From Mangrovibacter plantisponsor (lineage in GTDB: Bacteria > Pseudomonadota > Gammaproteobacteria > Enterobacterales > Enterobacteriaceae): a stretch of DNA of 64,000 bases. Below are positions 53,257 through 63,159 of this stretch, in pieces. A model generated the notes under the pieces. That model ran no database searches. It saw only the letters and a program-made list of their open reading frames with translations, and was not told the origin of the DNA. The first letter of the stretch is position 1; the number at the start of each line of letters is the position of its first letter. Location of the stretch: contig NZ_QGTS01000009.1 in the NCBI RefSeq assembly GCF_003182475.1, positions 62,001 through 126,000 on the forward strand. The letters run 5' to 3'. The position numbers were made by a program, and so were the translations under genes.

Positions 53257-53274
53257 ATGGAAACCGGTTTCCAT
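53257..53274. promoter_or_regulatory. LacI-family operator, second PTS locus
   Basis: Perfect 18-base palindrome ATGGAAACCGGTTTCCAT, 54 bp upstream of the EIIB start and between EIIB and the divergent LacI gene. It differs from the first locus operator only by the symmetric exchange at the bases next to the central CG. Confidence 0.83.
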
Positions 53275-53290
53275 TTGTATGGTAAGGAAG

Positions 53291-53306
53291 TGTGATAGTT
53301 ATCAAT
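53291..53306. promoter_or_regulatory. CRP-like site, second PTS locus
   Basis: TGTGA-TAGTTA-TCAAT has one perfect half and one partial half. It is 17 bp from the LacI operator, matching the operator/CRP pairing seen in the first locus. Confidence 0.5.
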
Positions 53307-53388
53307 TTCTACTAATTAATAGGGCGATTAATCGGATTTACATCACGAATTTTGACTATTTATGCGGCAATAAGCGTGTATTTGGAAA

Positions 53389-53417
53389 ATCGGTTTCCAT
53401 GAAAAACGGAAACCGAT
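53389..53417. promoter_or_regulatory. Everted operator half sites before the second LacI gene
   Basis: ATCGGTTTCC - nine bases - GGAAACCGAT. These are two outward-facing half sites of the operator at 53257, forming a 10-bp inverted repeat 80 bp before the LacI start. A partial left half (TTGGAAAATC) lies just before it. It may serve autoregulation or form an mRNA hairpin. Confidence 0.55.
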
Positions 53418-53496
53418 ATACTGAAAAAAGTGGCACGATGAATTATTGCCGCATTCAGGATTACAGGGATTATGTGAGACTTGTCAGGGGAGAACG

Positions 53497-54447
53497 ATGT
53501 CTACAATCAACGATGTATCGCGTCTGGCCGGGGTGTCTAAAGCCACAGTGTCACGGGTGTTGAGTGGTTCGCGCGGTGTAAAGGAAGAGAGCCGCCAGGC
53601 TGTACTAAAAGCAGTTGATGAGCTGAACTACCGGCCCAACGTGATTGCACAGTCGTTGTTGAGCCAGTCCACTGGCTGCATCGGTGTGATTTGTGCGCAG
53701 GATAACATTCATCAGACCACCGATTATCTCTATGCGCTGGAAAAGCAGCTCAGCGACCACCAAAAACATTTGTTGCTGCGATTTGCTAATACGAAAGCGG
53801 AAGTACTGCGCGCGCTCAATGAGCTTTCTTGTGGTCTGTGTGATGACATTCTGATTATCGGTGCGCGTTTTGCACTGAATATCGACCAGGAAAACGTCAT
53901 CATGGTTGATTGCATGGATCAAGATAATGGGAACAATATTCAGTTTGATCATGCCTTTGCGGCGGAAACCGCCTGCAACTACCTGGCAAGCCAGGGGCGC
54001 CACCAGATAGCATTGATCCATCCGCTCAGTAGTGGTTTTGCCGAACAAGTGTTGCTTGGTTATAAGCAGGCACTGGAGAAAAACTTCCTGCCGTTTAATC
54101 GCAACCTGGTATTTATGGGCTCTTCCTCGTCTTCTGTTGCATTGCAGGAACTGCTTAACAATGCCAGCACTTTTAATTTCAATGCATTATTGGTTGCTAA
54201 TGAGCTGGAAGCCCAGCGAGTGATTCCGCAATTGCAGGCGTTTAATAAATCCGTGCCTGGGGATGTTATGGTTTTCAGCCTTGCGGGTTCACTGAATTTG
54301 CCGGGGATACCGACAATTCCGGCAATTGAATATTCGATGGATGCGATGGCGGCAAGGATTGTGTCCTGGCTGGATGAAAAAACGCAAATGCTGGGGGGGT
54401 GTGTGCTCCGTGGCGATTTGATTATTCCGGATATGGGTAAGCGCTGA
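53497..54447 (+). CDS. LacI-family regulator of the second PTS locus
   Basis: 316 residues. HTH MSTINDVSRLAGVSKATVSRV, whose core VSKATVSRVL is identical to that of the LacI protein at 37935, then SGSRGVKEESRQAVLKAVDEL and a ligand-binding domain. The start at 53497 has GGGGAG six bases upstream; the frame is open from 53446. Divergent from the EIIB operon, so it most likely controls that operon and itself. The cassette ends with it: copy B of the long repeat begins 18 bp after the stop. Confidence 0.9.
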   Translation: MSTINDVSRLAGVSKATVSRVLSGSRGVKEESRQAVLKAVDELNYRPNVIAQSLLSQSTGCIGVICAQDNIHQTTDYLYALEKQLSDHQKHLLLRFANTKAEVLRALNELSCGLCDDILIIGARFALNIDQENVIMVDCMDQDNGNNIQFDHAFAAETACNYLASQGRHQIALIHPLSSGFAEQVLLGYKQALEKNFLPFNRNLVFMGSSSSSVALQELLNNASTFNFNALLVANELEAQRVIPQLQAFNKSVPGDVMVFSLAGSLNLPGIPTIPAIEYSMDAMAARIVSWLDEKTQMLGGCVLRGDLIIPDMGKR

Positions 54448-54464
54448 GAGTAAGTGTGGTGAAA

Positions 54465-55094
54465 GTTCCGTTCACTTGCAGTGTGGTTGTTTCCGTTCAC
54501 CCGGGCTGGTGTGAAAATTCCGTTCACTTAAAGTGATGAGGTTAATGTGGCTTCACAGCCTGTGAACGGGCTAAAGGGGGCTCGCCCCCTTTGCAATCCC
54601 CGTTTTCGCGGGCGACCGGTGCTGCGCACTGCGTTCACCTCCGGGCAGTCAGCCTGCGGCCGGCTCGACTCGGCATCCATGCCTCGGTTCGCCTTATTCC
54701 GCCATCCGGGCGGAATAACCTTGTCTTCCTTTCTGCGGTTCACTGGTCTTACGCGACACAACCCTCGCTGTGAGTGGCGGGTTTTTTGTGCGTTGTCTGT
54801 TTTTTTTGATTTTTGCTGAGATATTACAGTCGGGTGTGGTGTGGCCTCTAAATCGTTGAGGCGTGCCTGGCGGGCCGGGGCTGCCTGCAGGACGCAGGCA
54901 GAGCGACGGGAGGCAGGAAGCCGACTCGGAGCGGTACCCGAACAGGCCGCCGGGGTAAGCCGAATGTCCGCGAAGCGGCGATTTTGCCGGCCACAAAAGG
55001 GGGTGGGGCCAGTGCCCCCTGCGGGCGCCGGGCTCAGTAGGTGAGAAAAAGCAGTGTGGCTGACACGGCGCGCAATTTGCTCTGTGCTGGCAGA
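54465..55094 (+). repeat. Long GC-rich dispersed repeat, copy B
   Basis: Direct-orientation partner of copy A. The irregular TTCCGTTCAC head spans 54465-54527, the near-identical core 54523-54753, and the second conserved part starts GTGGCCTCTAAATCGTTGAG at 54841. An extra segment of about 150 bp (54868-55017) is absent from copy A. It ends in the shared GACACGGCGCGCAATTTGCT. Frames on both strands here (54547-54819, 54694-55098, 54841-55044) appear to be chance frames in GC-rich DNA. The remaining DNA to 55289 should hold the yjcE promoter. Confidence 0.85.
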
Positions 55095-55289
55095 TCATTT
55101 TACTGTGATGGGCACGTCGCGCAACTGGCTCCAGGCAGGCCGAGTATTTTACTGCACTTGCAGTTTTGCGTTCGGTGCTAAAGCCATCCCACGCGCTTTG
55201 ATTTTCAACTCGGTAAAAATTACTTTACTATCAGGTTGTACCACTCTTCTGACATAACAATCACCCGCAATTATACATCGCAGGAAAAC

Positions 55290-56936
55290 ATGGAAATTTT
55301 CTTCACGATTCTCATTATGACCTTACTGGTCTCCGTTTCCGGGATGGTAACACGCATGTTGCCGTTTCGGGTTCCGTTACCTTTAATGCAAATCGCGCTG
55401 GGCGCTTTGTTCGCCTGGCCGCAGTTTGGCCTGCATGTGGACTTCAACCCGGAGCTGTTTCTGGTGCTGTTTATCCCGCCACTGCTGTTTGCTGATGGCT
55501 GGAAAACGCCGACATCGGAGTTCTTACAACATGGCCGGGAGATCATTGGCCTCGCGCTGGTGCTGGTGCTGATAACGGTAGCTGGCATAGGTTTCCTGAT
55601 CTACTGGTTGGTGCCGGGTATTCCTCTGGTTCCGGCTTTTGCGCTGGCTGCCGTGCTTTCGCCTACTGATGCCGTGGCGTTGTCCGGAATTGTTGGCGAA
55701 GGGCGCATACCGAAAAAAATAATGGGGATCCTGCAAGGGGAAGCGTTGATGAACGATGCTTCCGGCCTGGTCTCACTGAAATTTGCTGTCGCGGTGGTTA
55801 TGGGCACTATGGTGTTTACCGTGGGCGGCGCGACCGTTGAGTTCCTTAAAGTGGCAATTGGCGGGCTGGCCGCTGGTATTATTGTCAGCCTGGTGTATGG
55901 CCGTTCTCTGCGCCTGATGAGCCGTTGGAGCGGCGATGAACCGGCAACACAAATTTTGCTGCTGTTCCTGCTGCCGTTTGCATCGTATCTCATTGCCGAG
56001 CATTTTGGTGTTTCAGGTATCCTCGCGGCGGTGGCCGCCGGGATGACGATAACCCGTTCCGGCGTAATGCGTACTGCGCCACTGGCTATGCGCTTGCGGG
56101 CGAACAGTGTCTGGGCAATGCTGGAGTTTGTGTTTAACGGCATGGTCTTCTTACTCTTAGGGCTGCAGCTACCTGGCATTATGGAAACGTCACTGGCCAC
56201 AGCCAGCGCCGACCCGAACGTTGAAGTGTGGATGCTGTTCGCTGATATCGTGGTGATTTATATCGCCCTGATAGCCGTGCGTTTTATCTGGCTGTGGGTG
56301 ATGAAACGGTTCAGTTTGCGCTTTTTGAAAAACAACCCCATGTCTTTTTCTGACTGGAGTACCCGCGAGTTGTCTATTGCTGCTTTCGCGGGGGTTCGCG
56401 GGGCGCTGACTCTGGCTGGTGTGCTCGCAATCCCTTTGTTTCTCAAAGATGGTTCGCTGTTCCCTGCTCGTTATGAAATGGTGTTTATTTCCGCTGGTGT
56501 GATCCTCTTTTCGCTGGTTGTCGGCGTGGTGATGTTGCCACTACTGCTGCGCCATATCACGGTGACTGACCATGCACTGATTTCCCGGGAAGAGCGTATT
56601 GCCCGGTCTGCAACGGCTGAAGTGGCTATTGTTACAGTGCAGAAAATGGCGGAAAGGCTGGCGGCAGATAGCAAAGAGAATATCGATGACGAAGTTATCC
56701 GGGAAGTAAGCTCCCGGGTTATCGGCAACCTGCGGCGCAGGGCGGGGGGACGCAGTGATGACACAAGCACAACGCAAGAAGAAAACCTTGAGCGGCGCCT
56801 GCGCCTGACAGCATTGCGTTCTGAGCGGGCGGAACTTTACCACCTGCGGGCTACCAAACAGATCAGTAATGAAACCCTGCTAAAAATGGTCCATGACCTG
56901 GATCTGCTGGAAACATTGCTGATTGAGCGAAGCTAA
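55290..56936 (+). CDS. yjcE: CPA1-family sodium/proton antiporter YjcE
   Basis: 548 residues (549 in E. coli YjcE). Inner-membrane Na+/H+ exchanger with about 12 helices; the ion-binding region contains FALAAVLSPTDAVALSGIVGEG and GEALMNDASGLVSLKFAVAV, the conserved D-A and N-D pairs of CPA1. A cytoplasmic helical C-tail of about 115 residues follows (ISREERIARSATAEVAIVTV onward). The ATG at 55290 has AGGA upstream; the frame is open from 55236. Gene order yjcE near actP agrees with E. coli. Confidence 0.93.
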   Translation: MEIFFTILIMTLLVSVSGMVTRMLPFRVPLPLMQIALGALFAWPQFGLHVDFNPELFLVLFIPPLLFADGWKTPTSEFLQHGREIIGLALVLVLITVAGIGFLIYWLVPGIPLVPAFALAAVLSPTDAVALSGIVGEGRIPKKIMGILQGEALMNDASGLVSLKFAVAVVMGTMVFTVGGATVEFLKVAIGGLAAGIIVSLVYGRSLRLMSRWSGDEPATQILLLFLLPFASYLIAEHFGVSGILAAVAAGMTITRSGVMRTAPLAMRLRANSVWAMLEFVFNGMVFLLLGLQLPGIMETSLATASADPNVEVWMLFADIVVIYIALIAVRFIWLWVMKRFSLRFLKNNPMSFSDWSTRELSIAAFAGVRGALTLAGVLAIPLFLKDGSLFPARYEMVFISAGVILFSLVVGVVMLPLLLRHITVTDHALISREERIARSATAEVAIVTVQKMAERLAADSKENIDDEVIREVSSRVIGNLRRRAGGRSDDTSTTQEENLERRLRLTALRSERAELYHLRATKQISNETLLKMVHDLDLLETLLIERS

Positions 56937-56938
56937 CG

Positions 56939-57832
56939 TTACAGGCTGCCTGATGGCGGCCAGTGGTTTTTGCAGCATGTTATCCAGGCTTGTGCGCTGT
57001 GGGAAAGGTAGCCCTCGTTACGCCAAATCATCCCCAGCGCCCAGTGCAGTTCGCTGTCCAGTGGCCGCCAGCATAACAAGCCCGAATCCAGCTTTTGGCA
57101 AATGGGTTCGGGTAAAATAGCCAGCCCCACCTGGGCCTGCACCATGGCAGCCAGAAAATCCCACTGCCCACTACGCACTGCAATTCTTGGGGTAATCCCT
57201 AACTCGGAAAACATCTGCATCAACTGGCGGCTGAGGGAAAAATCTTCGTTATAAATCAGTAGCGGTACATCGGCCAGTTGCGTGGGGGAAATGGTGCTCA
57301 TCGCCGCCCATTCAGAACCTTTGGGAACCACTACGCACAGCGGATGTTGTGCCACATGCAGCGTAGTGAAATGTTGCTCGTCTTCAACAGGCAGCGCCGT
57401 TACAGCGACATCCAGCTCGCCATTTTGTACTGCCTGTTGCACTTTCAGCCCACCAAATTCGGAAATTTTTAACTCTACGCCCGGGTATTTTTGGCGAAAG
57501 TGGGCAATGGGAGAAGCCATAATCATCCCCACCATTGGCGGGATCCCAAGGCGCAAAGTACCGTGGTTCAACTGGCGAATATCACTCAACTCTGACTGGA
57601 GTTGCTGAACGTTATCCAGAATCACCCGGCCTTTGTCATACACGGCTTGCCCAGTATCAGTGAGCGACAATTTGCGCCCCTGGCGAATCAGCAGCGTGGT
57701 GCCTAATTCATCTTCGAGATTGCGCAGCATCTTACTGATAGTGGGCTGGGTAACAAATAAGTTCTCGGCAGCACGGGTGAAGCTTTGCTGGCGGACTACT
57801 TCAATAAAATAACGCAACATGCGTATATCCAT
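56939..57832 (-). CDS. cidR: LysR-type regulator, probably CidR
   Basis: 297 residues. Winged HTH MDIRMLRYFIEVVRQQSFTR, then AAENLFVTQPTISKMLRNLE, and a type 2 periplasmic-binding effector domain (LRLGIPPMVGMIMASPIAHF). It is divergent from cidA/cidB, the usual position of CidR, which in other bacteria responds to acetate or pyruvate-derived signals. Its stop is two bases from the convergent yjcE stop. The effector is inferred from family and context only. Confidence 0.82.
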   Translation of the reverse strand: MDIRMLRYFIEVVRQQSFTRAAENLFVTQPTISKMLRNLEDELGTTLLIRQGRKLSLTDTGQAVYDKGRVILDNVQQLQSELSDIRQLNHGTLRLGIPPMVGMIMASPIAHFRQKYPGVELKISEFGGLKVQQAVQNGELDVAVTALPVEDEQHFTTLHVAQHPLCVVVPKGSEWAAMSTISPTQLADVPLLIYNEDFSLSRQLMQMFSELGITPRIAVRSGQWDFLAAMVQAQVGLAILPEPICQKLDSGLLCWRPLDSELHWALGMIWRNEGYLSHSAQAWITCCKNHWPPSGSL

Positions 57833-57969
57833 GCCTGCTCTCCCAAACTATGCCATTTAACAAACTATGCCATTTAACTATGATCTCGATAATTTTAATT
57901 CATTTCTGGAATTTTTCGCGCTTTCTTATACTGCGCCTTCTTTGTTGATAATTTCAGGATATCCTGGCT

Positions 57970-58395
57970 ATGGCCATTGCATTACGAACACTGGCGCCGG
58001 GCATGCTACAACGCCTGCAGGTTCCGGTTCAGGTCGTGTTGTATGCGGGTTTATTTGTACTGGCGGAATATTTGGTGCAGTGGTGGCGTTTGCCGCTGCC
58101 TGCCAATCTGGTGGGTATGTTGCTGTTGCTGGGGCTGATAGTGACCCGGCTGTTGCCGCTCAGTTGGGTGCGGGCTGGTGCTCGCTGGTTACTGGCAGAA
58201 ATGTTGCTGTTTTTTGTTCCCGCGGTTGTGGCCGTCGTGAATTACACCCAGTTATTGATGGCGGAAGGCTGGCGTATTGTGCTGGTCATCATGCTCAGTA
58301 CCGTGATGGTTCTTGGCACCACGGCCTGGGTGGTGGAGAAAGTCTACCGCTTTGAAGTGGCTCGCCTGGCGCGCAGGCAGGTTCAGGATGAATGA
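57970..58395 (+). CDS. cidA: CidA/LrgA family holin-like membrane protein
   Basis: 141 residues with four membrane helices. Signatures: VVLYAGLFVLAEYLVQWWRL, PLPANLVGMLLLLGLI (the conserved P-x-P-x-x-x-x-G-x-x-L motif) and EMLLFFVPAVVAVVNY. The family is associated with control of murein hydrolases and with pyruvate or acetate overflow physiology. cidB overlaps its end. A longer frame starting at 57867 in another phase is a shadow. Confidence 0.85.
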   Translation: MAIALRTLAPGMLQRLQVPVQVVLYAGLFVLAEYLVQWWRLPLPANLVGMLLLLGLIVTRLLPLSWVRAGARWLLAEMLLFFVPAVVAVVNYTQLLMAEGWRIVLVIMLSTVMVLGTTAWVVEKVYRFEVARLARRQVQDE

Positions 58396-59077
58396 TATCG
58401 CCTTCAGTTTGTTATGCCTGGTGGCGACAGTTGTACTTTATATGGCGAATAAACGCCTGTATCGCAAATGGCATAAATTACCGTTGATGCCGCTGGTGAT
58501 GACGCCGGTATTACTGGTGGCAATACTGGTTGCCGGGCATATTTCTTACCAACGATACATGCTGGAAACCCACTGGTTACTGTGGTTGTTAGGCCCGGCA
58601 ACCATGGCTTTCGCTGTGCCGGTCTATGAAAACCGCGCATTGATAAAACGCCACTGGATGTCGCTTTCGGCGGGGGTAATCACGGCTACGCTGGTGGCTG
58701 TAACCAGCTCGGTCTGGCTGGCTCGCCTGTTTACTCTGCCGGATGAAGTGCAGCGCAGCCTGGCTGTTCGTTCGGTGACCACGCCGTTTGCACTGGCCGC
58801 AGCCAAACCGCTTGGCGGTCAACCCGATTTAGTGGCGCTGTTTGTCGTGATAACCGGCGTGTTTGGCATGGCGATTGGCGATGTGCTGTTTTTGCGCCTG
58901 GCTATTCGTGAGGGTATGGCAAAAGGGGCCGGATTTGGTGCCGCTTCTCATGGCGCCGGGACTGCACGCTCTTACGAACTGGGGCCGCAGGAAGGCATGG
59001 TATCCAGCCTGGTAATGATGTTGGCGGGGATAATTATGGTACTGGCTGCCCCAGTAGTGCGCTGGGCGATGTTTTGA
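58388..59077 (+). CDS. cidB: CidB/LrgB family membrane protein
   Basis: 229 residues, about six to eight membrane helices. LrgB signatures: MTPVLLVAILVAG, LLGPATMAFAVPVYENRALI, SVTTPFALAAAKPLGGQPDL and GAASHGAGTARSYELGPQEG, the last being the most conserved block. The start at 58388 overlaps the cidA stop by eight bases, so the pair is coupled. Acts with CidA in the membrane. Confidence 0.88.
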   Translation: MNDIAFSLLCLVATVVLYMANKRLYRKWHKLPLMPLVMTPVLLVAILVAGHISYQRYMLETHWLLWLLGPATMAFAVPVYENRALIKRHWMSLSAGVITATLVAVTSSVWLARLFTLPDEVQRSLAVRSVTTPFALAAAKPLGGQPDLVALFVVITGVFGMAIGDVLFLRLAIREGMAKGAGFGAASHGAGTARSYELGPQEGMVSSLVMMLAGIIMVLAAPVVRWAMF

Positions 59078-59079
59078 TA

Positions 59080-59101
59080 CTCCCCCGGCGCACCGGGGGA
59101 G
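59080..59101. terminator. Hairpin between convergent cidB and actP
   Basis: Perfect stem CTCCCCCGG / CCGGGGGAG with a CGCA loop, just after the cidB stop. No long T tract on either side, but a very stable stem in the only spacer between convergent genes. Confidence 0.6.
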
Positions 59102-59110
59102 AAAACGGTG

Positions 59111-60763
59111 TTAGTGCGATTTACCCTGCTCAATACCGATGCCGGTTTGTGAACGGATAAACTGTGCCTGGAACAATGAACGTTCTTGTTTACCGGCTTC
59201 ACTGGTATCTGTGATGGAGAAGAACCAGACACCGATAAAGGCCGCCAGCATGGAGAACAGCGCCGGGTATTCGTAAGGGAATATCGCTGTGGCGTGACCA
59301 AGGATTTTCACCCAAATGGTTGGGCCGAGAATCATCAGAACCACCGCAGTGAGCAAACCTAACCAGCCGCCAATCATTGCGCCGCGAGTGGTCAGTTTGG
59401 ACCAGTACATCGACAGCAGAATAATCGGGAAGTTACAACTGGCGGCAATGGAGAAGGCCAGACCCACCATAAAGGCAATGTTCTGTTTCTCAAACAAAAT
59501 CCCCAACAGAATTGCCACCACACCCAGTACCAGAACGGTAATTTTGGAGACTTTTAACTCCTGGCGTTCTGTTGCGCCTTTGCGGATAACGTTGGCATAC
59601 AAGTCGTGAGACACCGCAGATGCACCTGCCAGAGTCAGCCCGGCAACTACCGCCAGAATGGTGGCAAACGCTACCGCAGAAATAAAGCCAAGGAACAGGT
59701 TCCCGCCAACGGCATCCGCGAGGTGAACTGCCGCCATGTTATTACCGCCAATCAGTGCTCCGGCCGCGTCTTTAAACGCCGGGTTTGCACCCACCAGCAT
59801 GATGGCACCAAAGCCGATAATAAAGGTCAGGAAGTAGAAATACCCCATAAAACCAGTAGCGTAGAGCACACTCTTACGTGCTTCGCGGGCATCAGTCACG
59901 GTGAAGAAACGCATCAGGATATGTGGTAACCCGGCAGTACCGAACATCAGGCCAAGGCCCAGTGACAGGGCGGATATTGGGTCACTCACTAACCCGCCAG
60001 GCCGCATAATCGCGCCACCTTTAGGGTGCACCGACATCGCTTCAGTAAACAGGTTATTAAAGCTGAACCCGGCATGTTTCATGACCATAATCGCCATAAA
60101 ACTGGCACCAAACAACAGCAGCACAGCCTTGATGATTTGCACCCAGGTGGTGGCCAGCATGCCGCCAAACAGCACGTACATCACCATCAACACACCCACC
60201 ATAACCACTGCAACATGGTAGTTCAGGCCAAATAACAGCTGGATAAGCTTACCGGCACCAACCATCTGTGCAATCAGGTACAACGCCACCACCACCAGTG
60301 AACCACAGGCGGACAAGGTACGAATTGGACGTTGCTTCAGGCGGTAGGAAGCCACATCTGCAAAGGTATAGCGGCCGAGATTACGCAGGCGTTCGGCAAT
60401 CAGGAACAGAATAATCGGCCAGCCGACCAGAAAGCCTAAGGAATAGATAAGGCCGTCGTAGCCAGAGGTATACACCAGCGCGGAAATCCCCAGAAAGGAT
60501 GCCGCAGACATAAAGTCACCAGCAATCGCCAGGCCGTTCTGGAAACCAGTGATATTCCCACCGGCAGTGTAGTAGTCGCTTCTGGAGCGGGTCCGGCGGG
60601 AAGCCCACCAGGTTATCCCGAGAGTCAGCACGACAAAAATGACAAACATAATAATCGCCTGCCAGTTAGTTGGCTGGCGTTTAACTTCCCCGGTGATGGC
60701 ATCCGCACACTGTCCGGCCAGTGGCAACCCCATCATAAGTAACGTGGTCAACAAACGCATCAT
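59111..60763 (-). CDS. actP: Acetate/glycolate:cation symporter ActP
   Basis: 550 residues (549 in E. coli ActP). SSS-family symporter with a signal-like N-terminus ([21 protein letters not shown]) and about 13 helices. Blocks identical or nearly so to E. coli: [39 protein letters not shown] and [19 protein letters not shown]. It overlaps the end of yjcH by four bases. Together with Acs it scavenges low acetate. Confidence 0.97.
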   Translation of the reverse strand: MMRLLTTLLMMGLPLAGQCADAITGEVKRQPTNWQAIIMFVIFVVLTLGITWWASRRTRSRSDYYTAGGNITGFQNGLAIAGDFMSAASFLGISALVYTSGYDGLIYSLGFLVGWPIILFLIAERLRNLGRYTFADVASYRLKQRPIRTLSACGSLVVVALYLIAQMVGAGKLIQLLFGLNYHVAVVMVGVLMVMYVLFGGMLATTWVQIIKAVLLLFGASFMAIMVMKHAGFSFNNLFTEAMSVHPKGGAIMRPGGLVSDPISALSLGLGLMFGTAGLPHILMRFFTVTDAREARKSVLYATGFMGYFYFLTFIIGFGAIMLVGANPAFKDAAGALIGGNNMAAVHLADAVGGNLFLGFISAVAFATILAVVAGLTLAGASAVSHDLYANVIRKGATERQELKVSKITVLVLGVVAILLGILFEKQNIAFMVGLAFSIAASCNFPIILLSMYWSKLTTRGAMIGGWLGLLTAVVLMILGPTIWVKILGHATAIFPYEYPALFSMLAAFIGVWFFSITDTSEAGKQERSLFQAQFIRSQTGIGIEQGKSH

Positions 60764-61074
60764 GATGGTTTTACCTCGCTGATAATGGCCTTCGTGAGTC
60801 GGTCAAATTCGCCATTTGCCCGCCAGACATACACGCCTGTCAGCACAAACGACAGCACGATAATGCCAATACCAATGGGAATACCGCGGGTGACGTTAGT
60901 GTCTGGCCCCAGCGGGGTTCCCAGCCAGTCGGGCGCAAAAGCGATAAGCATGATAAAACCAAAATAAACCACCAACATAATAGCGGTCAGGAGGGCGGCA
61001 AACCTTTGCCTTTTGTGTACTAACTCCCTGAAATGCGGGTTATCTTGTACCTGCTGATAAACGGTATCATTCAT
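60760..61074 (-). CDS. yjcH: DUF485 inner-membrane protein YjcH
   Basis: 104 residues with two membrane helices (about 24-46 and 62-84). Contains [20 protein letters not shown] and [31 protein letters not shown], typical of DUF485. It accompanies ActP in the acs operon. The start at 61074 has GGAG upstream; a longer frame to 61173 is not conserved. Confidence 0.94.
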   Translation of the reverse strand: MNDTVYQQVQDNPHFRELVHKRQRFAALLTAIMLVVYFGFIMLIAFAPDWLGTPLGPDTNVTRGIPIGIGIIVLSFVLTGVYVWRANGEFDRLTKAIISEVKPS

Positions 61075-61164
61075 CGCGGCATCTCCAGAGGTAAGGTCAA
61101 TTTTTTGTTGTAGGTTAGGTTTAGTTATGGCTTTTAGCGCGCAGATTACGCACATCACTGATTC

Positions 61165-61186
61165 GCCCTGCATTTATATGCAGGGC
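61165..61186 (-). repeat. Intercistronic hairpin between acs and yjcH
   Basis: Stem GCCCTGCA / TGCAGGGC with a six-base loop in the 126-bp gap. No T tract: probably an mRNA-stability or attenuation element reducing yjcH-actP relative to acs. Confidence 0.5.
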
Positions 61187-61200
61187 GGTATCGTGCCGTA

Positions 61201-63159
61201 TTAAGACGGCATTTTGATTGCTTGTTTTTCCTCCAGTAATTTTTCTACAACACCTGGATCTGCCAGGGTCGAGGTATCGCCAAAGTTGCTGGTATCACCG
61301 GCGGCGATTTTGCGCAGAATACGGCGCATGATTTTCCCGGAGCGGGTCTTCGGCAGGGCATCAGTCCAGTGCAGCACATCTGGTGTTGCCAGTGGCCCAA
61401 TCTCTTTGCGTACCCAGTTGCGTACTTCGGTATACAGTGCTGGAGTGGGTTCTTCGCCATGAATCAGGGTAACGTAGGCATATATAGCCTGGCCTTTAAT
61501 ACTATGGGGGATCCCAACCACAGCTGCTTCAGCAATCAGTGGGTGAGAAACCAGTGCAGACTCAATCTCTGCGGTACCAAGGCGGTGGCCGGACACATTC
61601 AGCACGTCGTCTACGCGGCCGGTTATCCAGTAGTAACCATCTTCATCGCGGCGTGCGCCATCACCACTGAAATAGCGGTTTTTGAAGGTTGAGAAATAGG
61701 TTTGTTCAAAACGGGCGTGGTCGCCAAACAGTGTGCGCGCCTGGCCAGGCCAGGAATCAGTGATAACCAGGTTACCTTCTGTTGCGCCTTCCTGAGGGTT
61801 ACCTTCGTTATCAACCAGCGCCGGTTGTACACCAAAGAAGGGCCGGGTGGCGGAGCCTGCTTTCAGTTCAGTGGCGCCGGGTAACGGGGTAATCATGAAT
61901 CCGCCGGTTTCTGTCTGCCACCAGGTGTCCATCACCGGGCAGTTTTCATTACCGATTTTTTTCCAGTACCACTCCCAGGCTTCCGGGTTAATGGGTTCGC
62001 CCACTGAACCCAGAATACGTAATGACGAACGGTCGGTACCTTCTATGGCGCTGTCACCTTCTGCCATCAGGGCACGAATTGCGGTTGGCGCGGTGTACAG
62101 GATATTGACCTTATGTTTATCCACCACTTGTGCCATACGGTTCGGCTTCGGCCAGTTCGGCACGCCTTCAAACACCAGCGTGGTTGCGCCACAGGCCAGT
62201 GGCCCATAAAGCAGGTAGCTGTGCCCGGTTACCCAGCCCACATCAGCGGTGCACCAGTAAATGTCGCCGTCGTGGTAATCAAACACATATTTAAATGTGG
62301 TGGCGGCATAAACCAGGTAGCCTCCGGTAGTATGCAACACACCTTTTGGCTTACCGGTTGAACCGGAGGTATAGAGGATGAACAGCGGGTCTTCCGCGCC
62401 CATTTCAACGGCCTGGTGTTCATCACTGGCGTCAGCCATACAATCGTGCCACCACAGGTCGCGGCCTTCATGCCATTGAATATCACCACCAGTACGTTTA
62501 AACGTTATCACATGCTCAATGGTGGTAACTTCCGGGTGTTCAAGCGCTTCATCAACATTCTTCTTCAGCGGTATTCCCCGCCCTGCGCGAACACCTTCAT
62601 CGGCGGTGATCACCATTTTTGCGCTGGAATCCACAATACGCCCGGCAACGGCTTCTGGTGAGAACCCACCAAAAATTACGGAGTGAACGGCACCAACACG
62701 GGCGCAGGCCAGCATGGCGACGGCAGCTTCCGGCACCATTGGCATATAAATCGCCACCACATCGCCCTTGCGGATACCTTGTTTAGTTAACACATTGGCA
62801 AAGCGGCAGACTTCGCGGTGCAATTCACGGTAAGTCAGCGTGCTACTTTGGCTGGCATCGTCGCCTTCCCAAATGATAGCCACCTGGTCGCCGCGTGTGG
62901 CGAGATGGCGATCCAGGCAGTTAGCCGCCAGGTTGAGGGTGCCGTCTTCGTACCACTTAATCGACACATTGCCCGGTGCGAACGAGGTGTTCTTTACTTT
63001 GGTATACGGCTTGATCCAGTCGAGGATCTTGCCCTGTTCACCCCAGAATGCATCAGGATCCTGGCATGACTGTTGGTACATTGACGCATATTGTTCCGGA
63101 TTTATCAGGCAGCGTTCCGCAATAGTTGCGGGAATTGGGTGCTTGTGTATTTGGCTCAT
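61201..63159 (-). CDS. acs: Acetyl-CoA synthetase
   Basis: 652 residues, the E. coli length. AMP-forming ligase making acetyl-CoA from acetate, ATP and CoA. Adenylate-forming motifs: [24 protein letters not shown] (A3) and [17 protein letters not shown] (A5), [23 protein letters not shown] (A7-A8), and the regulatory acetylation lysine in [17 protein letters not shown] near residue 609. First gene of acs-yjcH-actP. E. coli acs is CRP-activated; upstream DNA (63160-63461) is AT-rich but I could not fix a full CRP site. Confidence 0.98.
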   Translation of the reverse strand: MSQIHKHPIPATIAERCLINPEQYASMYQQSCQDPDAFWGEQGKILDWIKPYTKVKNTSFAPGNVSIKWYEDGTLNLAANCLDRHLATRGDQVAIIWEGDDASQSSTLTYRELHREVCRFANVLTKQGIRKGDVVAIYMPMVPEAAVAMLACARVGAVHSVIFGGFSPEAVAGRIVDSSAKMVITADEGVRAGRGIPLKKNVDEALEHPEVTTIEHVITFKRTGGDIQWHEGRDLWWHDCMADASDEHQAVEMGAEDPLFILYTSGSTGKPKGVLHTTGGYLVYAATTFKYVFDYHDGDIYWCTADVGWVTGHSYLLYGPLACGATTLVFEGVPNWPKPNRMAQVVDKHKVNILYTAPTAIRALMAEGDSAIEGTDRSSLRILGSVGEPINPEAWEWYWKKIGNENCPVMDTWWQTETGGFMITPLPGATELKAGSATRPFFGVQPALVDNEGNPQEGATEGNLVITDSWPGQARTLFGDHARFEQTYFSTFKNRYFSGDGARRDEDGYYWITGRVDDVLNVSGHRLGTAEIESALVSHPLIAEAAVVGIPHSIKGQAIYAYVTLIHGEEPTPALYTEVRNWVRKEIGPLATPDVLHWTDALPKTRSGKIMRRILRKIAAGDTSNFGDTSTLADPGVVEKLLEEKQAIKMPS

